Source: Undibacterium paludis
GTDB taxonomy: Bacteria > Pseudomonadota > Gammaproteobacteria > Burkholderiales > Burkholderiaceae_D
Length of the DNA: 64,000 bases
Assembly: GCF_022568815.1 (NCBI RefSeq)
Contig: NZ_JAKZHX010000002.1
Span: forward strand, 310,001-374,000
Reading direction: 5' to 3'
This document shows positions 37,669 to 47,094 of this stretch, in pieces (position 1 is the stretch's first letter; each line of letters starts with the position of its first letter). A program made the position numbers and the translations under genes. Below the pieces are notes generated by a model that saw nothing but the letters and a program-made list of their open reading frames with translations, did no database searches and had not been told where the DNA came from.

Positions 37669-38780
37669 ACCTGCTCCCTCTGCTTCTTGAACTTGCCAGC
37701 AAGACCAAGCACACCCCGTTGCATGAACAGCGTCACCAGTATGAATAACGAACCCAGCGCATACAGCCATAAATCCGGGAAAGCTGCAGTAAACCAGCTT
37801 TTCAGACCATTGACAGTAAATGCACCGATGATGGGACCAAGCAGTGTGCCACGGCCACCTACCGCAGCCCAGATCACCATTTCTATGGAATTCCCGGGCG
37901 ACATTTCTGATGGATTAATGATGCCAACTTGCGGTACGTACAAGGCACCCGCGACACCACACAACACCGCAGACAAGGTCCAGACGAAAAGCTTGAACCA
38001 TAAAGGGTCATAGCCAATAAACATCAGGCGCGATTCAGAATCACGCACCGCTTGCAATACTCGCCCAAGTTTGGATGTAACTACCCAGCGGCAAAAAAAT
38101 AAGCTTGCCAGCAAGAACAGTAAAGTGATCAGGTACAAAGCCGCCTTGGTTGCTGGCGCTGTGATGGCATAACCAAGTATGCGTTTAAAATCGGTGAAGC
38201 CATTATTGCCGCCAAAGCCCGTGTTATTTCGGAAAAACAGCAACATGAAGGCAAATGTCATGGCCTGGGTAATGATAGAAAAATACACCCCTTTGATGCG
38301 GGAGCGAAAGGCGAAGAAACCAAAGACAAAAGCCAGCACTCCCGGCACCAACACCACCAATGCCATGCAATACAAGAAGCTGTCCGTCATGGACCAGTAC
38401 CAGGGATAGGTTTTCCAATCAAGGAATACCATGAAGTCTGGCAAATCACTTTGATAGACGCCTTCGCGGCCAATTGCCCGCATTAGATACATGCCATGTG
38501 CATAGGCACCAAGGGCAAAAAATACGCCATGCCCCAGAGACAGAATGCCGGTATATCCCCATACCAGGTCCAATGCCAGCGCCGCCAGCGCATAACACAT
38601 AAATTTACCGACCAGAGCGATGGTATAACCCGATACGTGCAGAGCATGCCCCGATGGAAAACTGAGGTTCAATACAGGCAGCAAAACCGCAATGGCAGCA
38701 CACACCAGAATGCCGACCCAGGCAGGTTTTGAAAACAAGTCTCGTATTGCATCCATCTTCATCACTGTTGCCATACTCAT
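37665..38780 (-). CDS. urtC: Urea ABC transporter permease UrtC
   Basis: A 371-residue LivM-type permease with about nine or ten membrane segments. Typical sequences include LDLVWGYTGILSLGHGVFFALGAY cut short here as WGYTGILSLGHGVFFALG, and the cytosolic coupling region RVLQAVRDSESRLMFIGYDP. It forms the membrane channel with UrtB. It overlaps urtB and urtD by 4 bp each. Confidence 0.95.
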   Translation of the reverse strand: MSMATVMKMDAIRDLFSKPAWVGILVCAAIAVLLPVLNLSFPSGHALHVSGYTIALVGKFMCYALAALALDLVWGYTGILSLGHGVFFALGAYAHGMYLMRAIGREGVYQSDLPDFMVFLDWKTYPWYWSMTDSFLYCMALVVLVPGVLAFVFGFFAFRSRIKGVYFSIITQAMTFAFMLLFFRNNTGFGGNNGFTDFKRILGYAITAPATKAALYLITLLFLLASLFFCRWVVTSKLGRVLQAVRDSESRLMFIGYDPLWFKLFVWTLSAVLCGVAGALYVPQVGIINPSEMSPGNSIEMVIWAAVGGRGTLLGPIIGAFTVNGLKSWFTAAFPDLWLYALGSLFILVTLFMQRGVLGLAGKFKKQREQV

Positions 38781-40375
38781 TCCACGCTCCTGCCCTTGAG
38801 TGCAAACAAGCCTTGCGGTCTGCGCTGTATGAAGACGATGATGAATACCAGAATCACTATCTTGGCCATCACTGCTCCGGCGACAGGCTCTAGAAATTTA
38901 TTCACCTCACCCAGGCCGAATGCCGCAATGACCGTACCGGCCAACTGCCCTACACCGCCCAACACGACTACCATGAAAGAATCAACGATATAGTTCTGCC
39001 CCAGGTCCGGCCCGACATTACCAAGTTGCGACAAGGCCACTCCCCCAAGACCGGCTATGCCTGAGCCCAGCCCGAAAGTCAGCATGTCTATCTTGCCTGT
39101 CGCAACACCAACACAATCCGCCATACGTCGATTTTGGGTCACTGCACGCACAAACAGTCCCAGCCTGGTTTTGTTCAGAATCAGCCAGACGGCAAATACC
39201 ACGAACAGGGCAAATAACATGATGATGATGCGGTTGTAAGACAACACCAGTGAACCAAGGACCGTAACACCACCCGACATCCAGGATGGATTGGCGACTT
39301 CTACATTTTGCGCACCGAACAGAGAGCGCACTGTCTGCATCAATATCAGGCTGATACCCCAGGTGCATAACAAGGTTTCCAGCGGTCTGCCATACAGCCA
39401 GCGAATAACCGTTCTTTCCAGCAAAATACCAACCCCGGCAGCAACCAGAAACGCGGCTGGCAATGCCAGCAGCAGATAAGCATCGAGCATTCCCGGCATG
39501 AATTTGCGAAACAATGATTGACATGCATAGGTGGTGTAGGCGCCAATCATCAGTAATTCGCCATGAGCCATATTGATGATGCCCATCAAGCCAAAGGTGA
39601 TCGCCAGACCGAGGGCTGCCAGTAATAAAACACTGCCCAGTGAAACACCATAGAATAAATTGCCGACAAGCTCCATACGCGCCTGGCGGCCATCAATAGC
39701 ATTCAATGTCGCCACGGCTTCCACTCGTATACTGGCATCCGGCTCACCATAAGTACCATCCGGATTTTGTGCCAGCATCTTTTGCAGCACAGGCTTCAGG
39801 TTGGGATTCGGGCTGTCCAGCAAGGCCTTGACAGCGGCCTTGCGCACCACAGGATCAGTTGCCTGAAGATTTGCGGTAGCAATCAACATCTGCAGACGGG
39901 ATTTTATTTCGCTGTCATTCTCTTTCAAATAAGCTTTATTGAACAGTGGCAGCTGTTCTGGCGTAGCTTCTTTCTCAAGCGCTATTGCCGCTGTCAGCCG
40001 CGTAGCTCTGTCAACAGAAAATAACTTCAGGCCTGACAGAGCGCTGTCGATTGCGGCACGCAGGCGATTATTGATCGTGATGGGTTCTGCGTCTTCCGGC
40101 ATTTTTTGTACTTTATCTGTTGCCAGATTTTTGCTCAGTTCATCTGCCTGCAAGTAGACAGTGCCATCTTTCACAAACAGTTGCTCGTTTTTCAGGGCAT
40201 TCAACAAGTCCGCTGCGTCCTGACTACCTATCGCTGCAATACCGTTGACCGCTGCAATACGTGCATCGGAGTCATCGCCAGCCAAAGCAGCCAGCAATTT
40301 CCCGTCCAGGCTCGCATGGGCGTGCAAGCTGAGCACAAGCAGGACTGCACCCATGCAGAATTTCAGAAAATTCAT
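38777..40375 (-). CDS. urtB: Urea ABC transporter permease UrtB
   Basis: A 532-residue LivH-type permease. It has a signal-like N terminus (cleaved near AHA-SL), then a ~210-residue soluble domain with HEAT-like helical pairs (DSDARIAAVNGIAAIGSQDA), which is common in UrtB and presumably periplasmic. The permease follows from ~residue 235 (FGLMGIINMAHGELLMIGAY, AVTQNRRMADCVGV). ATG at 40375 is preferred to TTG at 40381. It is separated from urtA by ~110 bp. Confidence 0.94.
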   Translation of the reverse strand: MNFLKFCMGAVLLVLSLHAHASLDGKLLAALAGDDSDARIAAVNGIAAIGSQDAADLLNALKNEQLFVKDGTVYLQADELSKNLATDKVQKMPEDAEPITINNRLRAAIDSALSGLKLFSVDRATRLTAAIALEKEATPEQLPLFNKAYLKENDSEIKSRLQMLIATANLQATDPVVRKAAVKALLDSPNPNLKPVLQKMLAQNPDGTYGEPDASIRVEAVATLNAIDGRQARMELVGNLFYGVSLGSVLLLAALGLAITFGLMGIINMAHGELLMIGAYTTYACQSLFRKFMPGMLDAYLLLALPAAFLVAAGVGILLERTVIRWLYGRPLETLLCTWGISLILMQTVRSLFGAQNVEVANPSWMSGGVTVLGSLVLSYNRIIIMLFALFVVFAVWLILNKTRLGLFVRAVTQNRRMADCVGVATGKIDMLTFGLGSGIAGLGGVALSQLGNVGPDLGQNYIVDSFMVVVLGGVGQLAGTVIAAFGLGEVNKFLEPVAGAVMAKIVILVFIIVFIQRRPQGLFALKGRSVE

Positions 40376-40483
40376 AAGCAACCAGTGAAAGTGTGATTAA
40401 AAACCGGGTACTACGCGAGCTAGGTTCAAGTCAGAAAATCTTAGACTTAAACCCGCCTGGAGTAACAAAAATCAGTTGCCTGA

Positions 40484-41737
40484 TCACAGGTTTTGTTTAC
40501 CTTCATTACCCGGAATGAACGGGCTCCATGGCTGCGCCCGGATCGGCGCCTTGGTTTTATAGACTACACTGAACTGACCATCCGCCTTGATCTCACCAAT
40601 CATCACGGGCTTGTGCAAGTGATGATTGGTTTTATCCATGGTCAATTCAAAACCTGATGGCGCCTTGAATGTCTGCCCCCCCATTGCTGCGATAACTTTA
40701 TCGGTATCAGTGGACTTGGCTTTTTCCACTGCCTGTTTCCACATATAAATACCGACATAGGTCGCTTCCATAGGATCATTGGTCACGACAGTAGTAGCAT
40801 TTGGCAGTTTTTTGGCGACTGCGTATTCTTTCCATTTCTTGATGAACTCTGTATTCACGGGATTTTTAACAGACTGGAAGTAATTCCAGGCTGCGAGATG
40901 GCCAACCAGGGGTTTACTGTCAACTCCACGCAACTCTTCTTCACCGACAGAGAAAGCGACGACGGGAACGTCAGTAGCTTTCAGACCCGCATTACCAAGC
41001 TCCTTATAAAAAGGTACATTGGAATCACCATTGATTGTGGAAATAACGGCTGTTTTGCCACCGGCGGCAAACTTCTTGATATTGGCGACGATAGTCTGAT
41101 AGTCAGAGTGCCCAAACGGTGTATAGACCTCATCGATATCACTATCTTTCACACCTTTGCTATGCAAGAAGGCGCGCAAGATCTTGTTGGTGGTACGCGG
41201 GTAAACATAGTCAGTACCAAGCAGGACAAAACGTTTGGCGCCCCCACCTTCTTTTGACATCAGGTATTCAGTCGCAGGAATTGCCTGCTGGTTGGGTGCT
41301 GCGCCTGTGTAGAAAACATTTTTTTCCAGCTCTTCACCTTCATACTGAACAGGATAAAACAGCAGACTGTTCAATTCCTTGAATACTGGCAGAACAGACT
41401 TGCGCGAGACTGAAGTCCAGCAACCGAACACAACCGACACCTTGTCTTGTGAGACCAGTTGACGCGCCTTCTCTGCAAACAGAGGCCAGTTGGACGCTGG
41501 GTCAACGATGACCGCTTCCAGTTTCTTACCCATCACCCCACCCTTGGCGTTGATTTCATCAATGGTCATCAGGGCCACATCTTTTAACGATGTCTCGGAA
41601 ATCGCCATGGTGCCAGACAGAGAATGCAAAATACCGACCTTGATGGTATCTGCAGCCAGCGCCTGGGAAATCCAGCCTGAGGTGGCCAAAGTCATTGCTG
41701 CAAGAGCAGTTGCTTTCAAAACAGTGCGACGTGACAT
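40484..41737 (-). CDS. urtA: Urea ABC transporter substrate-binding protein UrtA
   Basis: A 417-residue periplasmic binding protein of the AmiC/LivJ type. It begins with a twin-arginine signal (SRRTVLK, then hydrophobic core, cleavage near ALA-AD). The mature region begins TIKVGILHSLSGTMAISE, the usual UrtA start, and contains GTDYVYPRTTNKILRAFL. It captures urea for the UrtBCDE transporter. ATG at 41737 has an AGGAG site; the longer reading frame to 41887 covers the promoter. It is the first gene of urtABCDE-ureD. Confidence 0.95.
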   Translation of the reverse strand: MSRRTVLKATALAAMTLATSGWISQALAADTIKVGILHSLSGTMAISETSLKDVALMTIDEINAKGGVMGKKLEAVIVDPASNWPLFAEKARQLVSQDKVSVVFGCWTSVSRKSVLPVFKELNSLLFYPVQYEGEELEKNVFYTGAAPNQQAIPATEYLMSKEGGGAKRFVLLGTDYVYPRTTNKILRAFLHSKGVKDSDIDEVYTPFGHSDYQTIVANIKKFAAGGKTAVISTINGDSNVPFYKELGNAGLKATDVPVVAFSVGEEELRGVDSKPLVGHLAAWNYFQSVKNPVNTEFIKKWKEYAVAKKLPNATTVVTNDPMEATYVGIYMWKQAVEKAKSTDTDKVIAAMGGQTFKAPSGFELTMDKTNHHLHKPVMIGEIKADGQFSVVYKTKAPIRAQPWSPFIPGNEGKQNL

Positions 41738-42422
41738 GTTTTCTCCTGGTAGTAGTGAGGACTGGGAATGAAACTCTAGACTTGCAGAAAGCTTGATAGC
41801 AGATAACGTGCCAGCTGCTCCCTGCATACCACCAGCTAGTGACCAGACAGATAAGAGCCGCTCAATCAGACATTGACAATCACTCAAACATCTTATGTAC
41901 CTGTGGCTGTTATGGGCTTAACCCGGCGCTAAGGCACCTCCCAAACTTTAAGCCCTGCACCCAATATACTGTCTGCGTCTGCGCGCCGAGCGGACATGAC
42001 TCGTTTTCGCAAGAGCTTGAAAAAAGATGAGCACGAATGATTTGCTGAGGTTCGATTGCCTCAAATTGTGGCAAAAGTGACAAATTGGTGAAGGTCGTAA
42101 GTATTGATAATGAGAGAGTTGATCAAACTACATTCCGCATTTCAGTGCAATGCTGCGCCGAAATTGTGCAAAAAAGCAAATGCGCAGCTTTCGCTTGTAA
42201 TCTGTCCCGTCGCAACCTATGCTTAAACAACATCATTGCCACAAGGAAATAATTTATCAGAAGATATAGCTTTATTTGAATTTCTTGTGAATCTTGCCAC
42301 AGTACTGCAAATGCTTGATTCATTTTTCAAAAAAAATAGCAATTCAATTACTTATTGCTCTAATATATAGACATAAAGAAATTCAAAATAATCACTTTTG
42401 ACTATCTTGAACTGGTGAACAT
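41738..42422. other. Intergenic region between urtA and the signalling array
   Basis: A 685-bp spacer with no convincing gene. Its urtA-proximal side holds the sigma-54 promoter match at 41798-41813. Two GCACC half-sites at 41934 and 41957 could be degenerate NtrC contacts but lack the GTGC partner half. The kinase-proximal 150 bp are very AT-rich and presumably hold the promoter of the plus-strand array. Confidence 0.5.
41798..41813 (-). promoter_or_regulatory. Sigma-54 (-24/-12) promoter for urtABCDE-ureD
   Basis: On the minus strand TGGCACGTTATCTGCT matches the TGGCACG-N4-TTGCW consensus at all but one specified position, including the invariant GG and GC 10 bp apart. Predicted transcription start is near 41787, about 50 nt before the urtA start codon. 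Confidence 0.82.
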
Positions 42423-43739
42423 GTGAACCCACTTGACGAATTCAGCATTCTCCCTCCAGTCACAGGTTCGCCCTCTGGTTCCGGCATTGTGGCAAGTTTG
42501 TCTTCATCTACAAGGCTGCAATACCTGATCGACAATACTCCCGCCATCATATACAGCAGCGTACCGACTGGTGATTTCAGGATGACCTTTGTCAGCAACA
42601 ACGCTCTGAATGTACTTGGCTACCATCCTGAAGAAATGCTGGCAGACCCCAATTTCTGGTTTGACCACATACATCCAAACGACGTCCCTGAGATTTTTTC
42701 AAGCATAGCCAAGCTATTCACCGAGGGTGAGCGTACCTACGAATACCGTTTCAGGAGTCGTTCCGGGCAATATGTCTGGATGCACGACATGCTGAGATTG
42801 ATACGGGACCAGGACAATAATCCGGTAGAAGTCATCGGCTCCCTGACCGATATCACCAAGCGCAAGGAAATGGAAGAAGCTTTATACAAGAAGGGGGAAG
42901 AACAACAACTACTGATCAAGAAACTGCAGGAAGCCCATGAACAATTACTGCAATCAGAAAAAATGGCGTCGGTTGGTCAACTTGCCGCCGGTATCGCCCA
43001 CGAAATCAATAATCCCATAGGCTTTATCAATTCAAACATCGGCAGTTTGCAGAAATATGTGGGAAATCTATTCGACGTCATCAGTGGCTATGAAGATGCA
43101 ATACAAAAACAGGGCAGCAATGACATAGTCAGTAAAATGCACCAGATCAAAGAGCAGGCTGATCTGGATTTTCTGAAGGAGGATATACAAGCCCTGGTCA
43201 GCGAATCCATGGACGGCCTCAAACGGGTGAAAGACATCGTACAGTCACTCAAGGATTTTTCTCATGTGGGTGAAACAGAGTGGCAAGAAGCTGACATACA
43301 CCAGGGTATAGACAGCACCTTGAATATCGTCAAGAACGAAATCAAGTACAAGGCGAACGTGATCAAGGAGTATGGTCAGGTACCGCTGGTCAAATGTGTT
43401 ATTTCGCAGATTAACCAGGTCATCATGAACCTGCTGGTCAATGCGTCTCATGCAATCAAGGAAAATGGCGTCATCAAGATCACGACCGGTTGTGAAAAGG
43501 ACATGGCCTGGATCAAGGTACTCGACACTGGTTCGGGCATCCCTGCAGAAAACCTGAGCCGCATATTTGAGCCCTTTTTTACGACCAAACCTGTAGGTAG
43601 CGGTACCGGTCTTGGTTTGTCCTTGTCCTACGGCATCATCAAAAACCATGGTGGTCGTATTGACGTGCATAGTGTACTTGGCAAAGGGACTTGTTTTACC
43701 GTTTGGCTGCCATTGCGACAAGAAGCAAAGAATAACTGA
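42423..43739 (+). CDS. PAS-domain sensor histidine kinase
   Basis: A 438-residue soluble kinase starting with GTG (an ATG two bases upstream is out of frame and hits a stop). A PAS fold with PAC segment occupies ~residues 25-150 (IIYSSVPTGDFRMTFVSNNA, GSLTDITKRKEMEE). A coiled coil leads to the H-box [13 protein letters not shown] (His ~193), then N-box VIMNLLVNASHAI and G-boxes DTGSGIP and [13 protein letters not shown]. No membrane segment. It is a close paralogue of the kinase at 45538. It heads a five-gene signalling array. Confidence 0.9.
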   Translation: MNPLDEFSILPPVTGSPSGSGIVASLSSSTRLQYLIDNTPAIIYSSVPTGDFRMTFVSNNALNVLGYHPEEMLADPNFWFDHIHPNDVPEIFSSIAKLFTEGERTYEYRFRSRSGQYVWMHDMLRLIRDQDNNPVEVIGSLTDITKRKEMEEALYKKGEEQQLLIKKLQEAHEQLLQSEKMASVGQLAAGIAHEINNPIGFINSNIGSLQKYVGNLFDVISGYEDAIQKQGSNDIVSKMHQIKEQADLDFLKEDIQALVSESMDGLKRVKDIVQSLKDFSHVGETEWQEADIHQGIDSTLNIVKNEIKYKANVIKEYGQVPLVKCVISQINQVIMNLLVNASHAIKENGVIKITTGCEKDMAWIKVLDTGSGIPAENLSRIFEPFFTTKPVGSGTGLGLSLSYGIIKNHGGRIDVHSVLGKGTCFTVWLPLRQEAKNN

Positions 43740-43819
43740 GCAAAGTAAAACAACTTTCAATCCCCTGTCCATTAACAAAGCATCGTGGGAATCATGGCAG
43801 ATATACCGGGACAATTAAA

Positions 43820-45439
43820 ATGAGTACGGTAGCACAAAACCACATCAACATTGAAGCTGAATTGCAAGCAGCCATTGGTGCCAATACCTTGCATTTGCAT
43901 TATCAACCAAAAGCAGATTTACAGTCCGGCCAAATTGTCGGTATGGAGGCTTTATTGCGCTGGCAGCATCCCACACATGGGCTCATCCCCCCCACTGTAT
44001 TTATTCCGGTAGCAGAAAATTCCGAGCTGATCGTACGTTTAGGTGACTGGGTTATCCAACAGGTCTGCGCAGATATTGTCAATTGGCTGGCAGTTGGACT
44101 CAAACCGCCTTCGGTCGCCATCAATATCTCCCCCGTACAACTGCAAGATCCCGGACTGACTAGCCGTCTGTCACACATGTTGCAGGCTCAAAATCTGATA
44201 TCCGACCAGATTTCGCTTGAAATTACCGAAAATGTTTTAATGTATCGTAGTGAAAATATTGACAAGGCTTTCAGTGATTTCAAGCAAAAAGGCTATCTAC
44301 TGGCCCTGGACGACTTTGGCACTGGCTACTCTGCGCTCAGCTATCTTAAACACTTCCCTTTTGATTATGTCAAAATAGACAAATCCTTTATCAAGGAAAT
44401 ACCACATAACCCTGACGACGTCTCCATCACCAAGGCAGTAATTGCCATGGCCCATAGCCTGGGTATCAAGGTCATCGCGGAAGGTGTGGAAACTGAGGCG
44501 CAATGCAAGTTCCTCAGCGATAATATGTGCGACCAGATACAAGGTCATTTCTTTTCCAGACCTATCAATGCCGAGCAGATGCAAGCCCTCCTCAAAGATC
44601 GGCCGGTCCTGGACAAACATCTGCTGCGCATGGGCAAGCCTGACCGCACTTTATTGCTGGTTGATGATGAACCCAATATTTTAAACGCGCTCAAACGTCT
44701 GTTACGCAAAGATGACTATCGCATCCTGATAGCAAATAGTGGTCAGGAAGGGCTGGAAATTCTTGAAAGAAATCAGGTCGACGTCATTATTTCTGATCAA
44801 AGGATGCCTTTGATGACAGGTGTAGAATTTTTACGCAATGCAAAAAAATCCTACCCGGAGACCGTTCGCATCATCTTGTCCGGCTACACTGAATTGCAAT
44901 ACATTACCGACGCCATCAATGAAGGGGCTATTTATAAATTTCTTACCAAACCCTGGGACGATGAACTGATACGGGCAAACATCAGGGAGGCCTTCCATTA
45001 CAAAGAGATGGAAGATGAAAACCGGCGCCTGACCTTGCAAGTACAGACGACCAATCAGGAACTCATCAGTGCCAACAAGCAATTGGCCGAAATGCTAAAA
45101 CAAAAACAAAAACAGATCAGTCGCGATGAACTGAGTCTCAGCATAGTCCGTGAAGTCTTACAATATGTCCCCATGCCCATCATTGCTGTGGATGACGAGG
45201 ATATGGTCGTCTTCATGAACAGTTCGGCAGAAAAAGTCATCCCGGCCTCCAGGATAGAATTGGGATGCCAGATTGAGCACCTGATCCCCGAAGCCGGCTC
45301 CGGTATGCGGGAATTTTCAGAAGGTTTGTGGTTTCCTGTAGAAGTCTATGGACAGCCATTCGATGCACAATGGAAAAACATGGGGGAACAGTCCAAACCT
45401 TCAGGAAAAATCGTCATGCTAATAGATCACCGGTGTTGA
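43820..45439 (+). CDS. EAL phosphodiesterase with receiver and PAS-like domains
   Basis: A 539-residue c-di-GMP-type phosphodiesterase. EAL domain ~1-255 with intact catalytic residues: Glu in GMEALLRWQH (~43), NISPVQLQ, EITENVLM, LDDFGTGYSALSYL, VKIDKSF and IAEGVET. A receiver follows (~275-395; VDDEPNI, phospho-Asp ~326 in IISDQRMP, LTKPWDD), then a coiled coil and a PAS-like domain. EAL-REC order is the reverse of the common REC-EAL. Intact motifs predict active hydrolysis of c-di-GMP, probably gated by phosphorylation from the flanking kinases. Confidence 0.92.
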   Translation: MSTVAQNHINIEAELQAAIGANTLHLHYQPKADLQSGQIVGMEALLRWQHPTHGLIPPTVFIPVAENSELIVRLGDWVIQQVCADIVNWLAVGLKPPSVAINISPVQLQDPGLTSRLSHMLQAQNLISDQISLEITENVLMYRSENIDKAFSDFKQKGYLLALDDFGTGYSALSYLKHFPFDYVKIDKSFIKEIPHNPDDVSITKAVIAMAHSLGIKVIAEGVETEAQCKFLSDNMCDQIQGHFFSRPINAEQMQALLKDRPVLDKHLLRMGKPDRTLLLVDDEPNILNALKRLLRKDDYRILIANSGQEGLEILERNQVDVIISDQRMPLMTGVEFLRNAKKSYPETVRIILSGYTELQYITDAINEGAIYKFLTKPWDDELIRANIREAFHYKEMEDENRRLTLQVQTTNQELISANKQLAEMLKQKQKQISRDELSLSIVREVLQYVPMPIIAVDDEDMVVFMNSSAEKVIPASRIELGCQIEHLIPEAGSGMREFSEGLWFPVEVYGQPFDAQWKNMGEQSKPSGKIVMLIDHRC

Positions 45440-45537
45440 ATTTGCAAAGACAGATTCACTACAAAGCAATAGCATCACCATGTCCGGCATAGATAAGACA
45501 TAATTTTATATAGTCAACCTGGAGTCAGGTGGCAGCA

Positions 45538-47094
45538 ATGAACAAAGACCTTCCCTTGTCAATGGATAGCGGTACGCCCAAGTCGATGACCTCAGATACC
45601 ACAGCCTGGAATCTGACCGGCCATGCAGCTCGCCCACATCAAAAGGTTGACACCCCACCACTCAATAGAATGGGGATTGAACTGGCGCAATTTCTGGATA
45701 GCAGTCCGGTCCCTACCTTTGTAATTGATTCCGATCACACTATCACGCACTGGAACAAGGCATGTGAATTCGTGCTTGGATATTCGGCTGCAAGCATGAT
45801 ATCGACCAAGAATCAATGGAAACCCTTCTATCGAGATCATCGTCCCGTGCTGGCGGATCTGGTTCTATCGGGTGATGACGACATTGTGGTTCACAAGTTT
45901 TACAAAAATAAATTTTCTCCTTCACCATTGATACATGGTGCCTATGAAGCCATAGATTTTTTCCCTGATCTGCATGAGCACGGTTTGTGGTTGCATTTCA
46001 CGGCAGCGCCTTTATATGGCAAAGATGGAAAAATTGTCGGCGCCATAGAAACACTGGAAGATATAACAGAGCGTTGCGATGCCGAGCACGCGCTGCGCCA
46101 GGCGCATGATAATCTGGAAAATCTGGTCAAAAAACGCACCCTGCAACTTGCCGAAACGAATAGCAAACTCGAAGCTGATATTCAACAGAGAGAAGCCATA
46201 GAAAACGAACTGGTGCGGCGCAATACAGAACTGACTGAACTCAATGCCAAATTATCGATGGCGCAAGAGCAGTTGCTGCAATCGGAAAAGCTGGCATCAA
46301 TAGGCCAACTGGCAGCCGGCGTCGCCCATGAAATCAACAATCCAATAGGCTACATTTTTTCTAATTTTGCCACACTTGAAAATTACATCAAGGATCTGTT
46401 TGCCATTATCAATGCCTACGAAAATTCCGAGCAGCACATAATCTCAGCCAGCGTAAAAAACGAACTGGTAAAAATCAAGGAAACCAAGGAATTATCGTAT
46501 CTCAAAGAAGATATCCCGGAACTTGTGCAGCAATCAAGAGAAGGCATAGAAAGAGTACGCAAAATAGTCCAGGACCTGAAAGATTTTTCCAGGATCGACT
46601 CTCAGCAGGAATGGCAATGGGCTAATATACACCAGGGTATAGATTCGACCCTGAATATCGTCAACAACGAAATAAAATACAAGGCTGATGTGATCAAGGA
46701 ATATGGGGACATTCCCGATATTGAGTGTCTGTCTTCGCAGATTAACCAGGTCATCATGAATCTGGTTGTCAATGCATCCCATGCGATTACGTCTGAGCGA
46801 GGACGTATCATTATTCGTACCAGACGTGAGGAGCAACACGTTTTGATAGAAGTATCCGACAATGGCTGCGGCATTCCCAAAGAAAACCTGAACCGTATTT
46901 TCGATCCATTCTTTACGACCAAGGCGATAGGAAAAGGGACAGGTCTGGGGCTATCCCTGTCTTACGGTATCATCCAGAAGCACCATGGGAAAATCACGGT
47001 CAACAGCGAAGTTGGCAAAGGTACCAGTTTCCTTCTTTGCCTTCCCATCAAACATGAAGATCAATCCCCCGCAACCGACGGTGCTGTCCAATGA
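45538..47094 (+). CDS. PAS-domain sensor histidine kinase (paralogue of the upstream kinase)
   Basis: A 518-residue soluble kinase. PAS domain ~45-190 ([21 protein letters not shown], ending [13 protein letters not shown]), long coiled coil (~195-255), H-box [13 protein letters not shown] (His ~264), then the ATPase domain with [13 protein letters not shown] and [11 protein letters not shown]. Its kinase half is highly similar to the 42423 kinase, including the shared [11 protein letters not shown] and EIKYKA.VIKEYG stretches, pointing to duplication. ATG at 45538 (AGGTGG nearby) is preferred to GTG at 45529. Its stop overlaps the next start by ATGA. Confidence 0.9.
   Translation: MNKDLPLSMDSGTPKSMTSDTTAWNLTGHAARPHQKVDTPPLNRMGIELAQFLDSSPVPTFVIDSDHTITHWNKACEFVLGYSAASMISTKNQWKPFYRDHRPVLADLVLSGDDDIVVHKFYKNKFSPSPLIHGAYEAIDFFPDLHEHGLWLHFTAAPLYGKDGKIVGAIETLEDITERCDAEHALRQAHDNLENLVKKRTLQLAETNSKLEADIQQREAIENELVRRNTELTELNAKLSMAQEQLLQSEKLASIGQLAAGVAHEINNPIGYIFSNFATLENYIKDLFAIINAYENSEQHIISASVKNELVKIKETKELSYLKEDIPELVQQSREGIERVRKIVQDLKDFSRIDSQQEWQWANIHQGIDSTLNIVNNEIKYKADVIKEYGDIPDIECLSSQINQVIMNLVVNASHAITSERGRIIIRTRREEQHVLIEVSDNGCGIPKENLNRIFDPFFTTKAIGKGTGLGLSLSYGIIQKHHGKITVNSEVGKGTSFLLCLPIKHEDQSPATDGAVQ

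Noticed and set aside
41934..41961. NtrC sites upstream of urtA
   Set aside because: Only two GCACC half-sites are present without GTGC partners; not enough to call operators.
42123..42323. 66-residue minus-strand frame between urtA and the kinase array
   Set aside because: No start signal, AT-rich intergenic context, no recognisable features.
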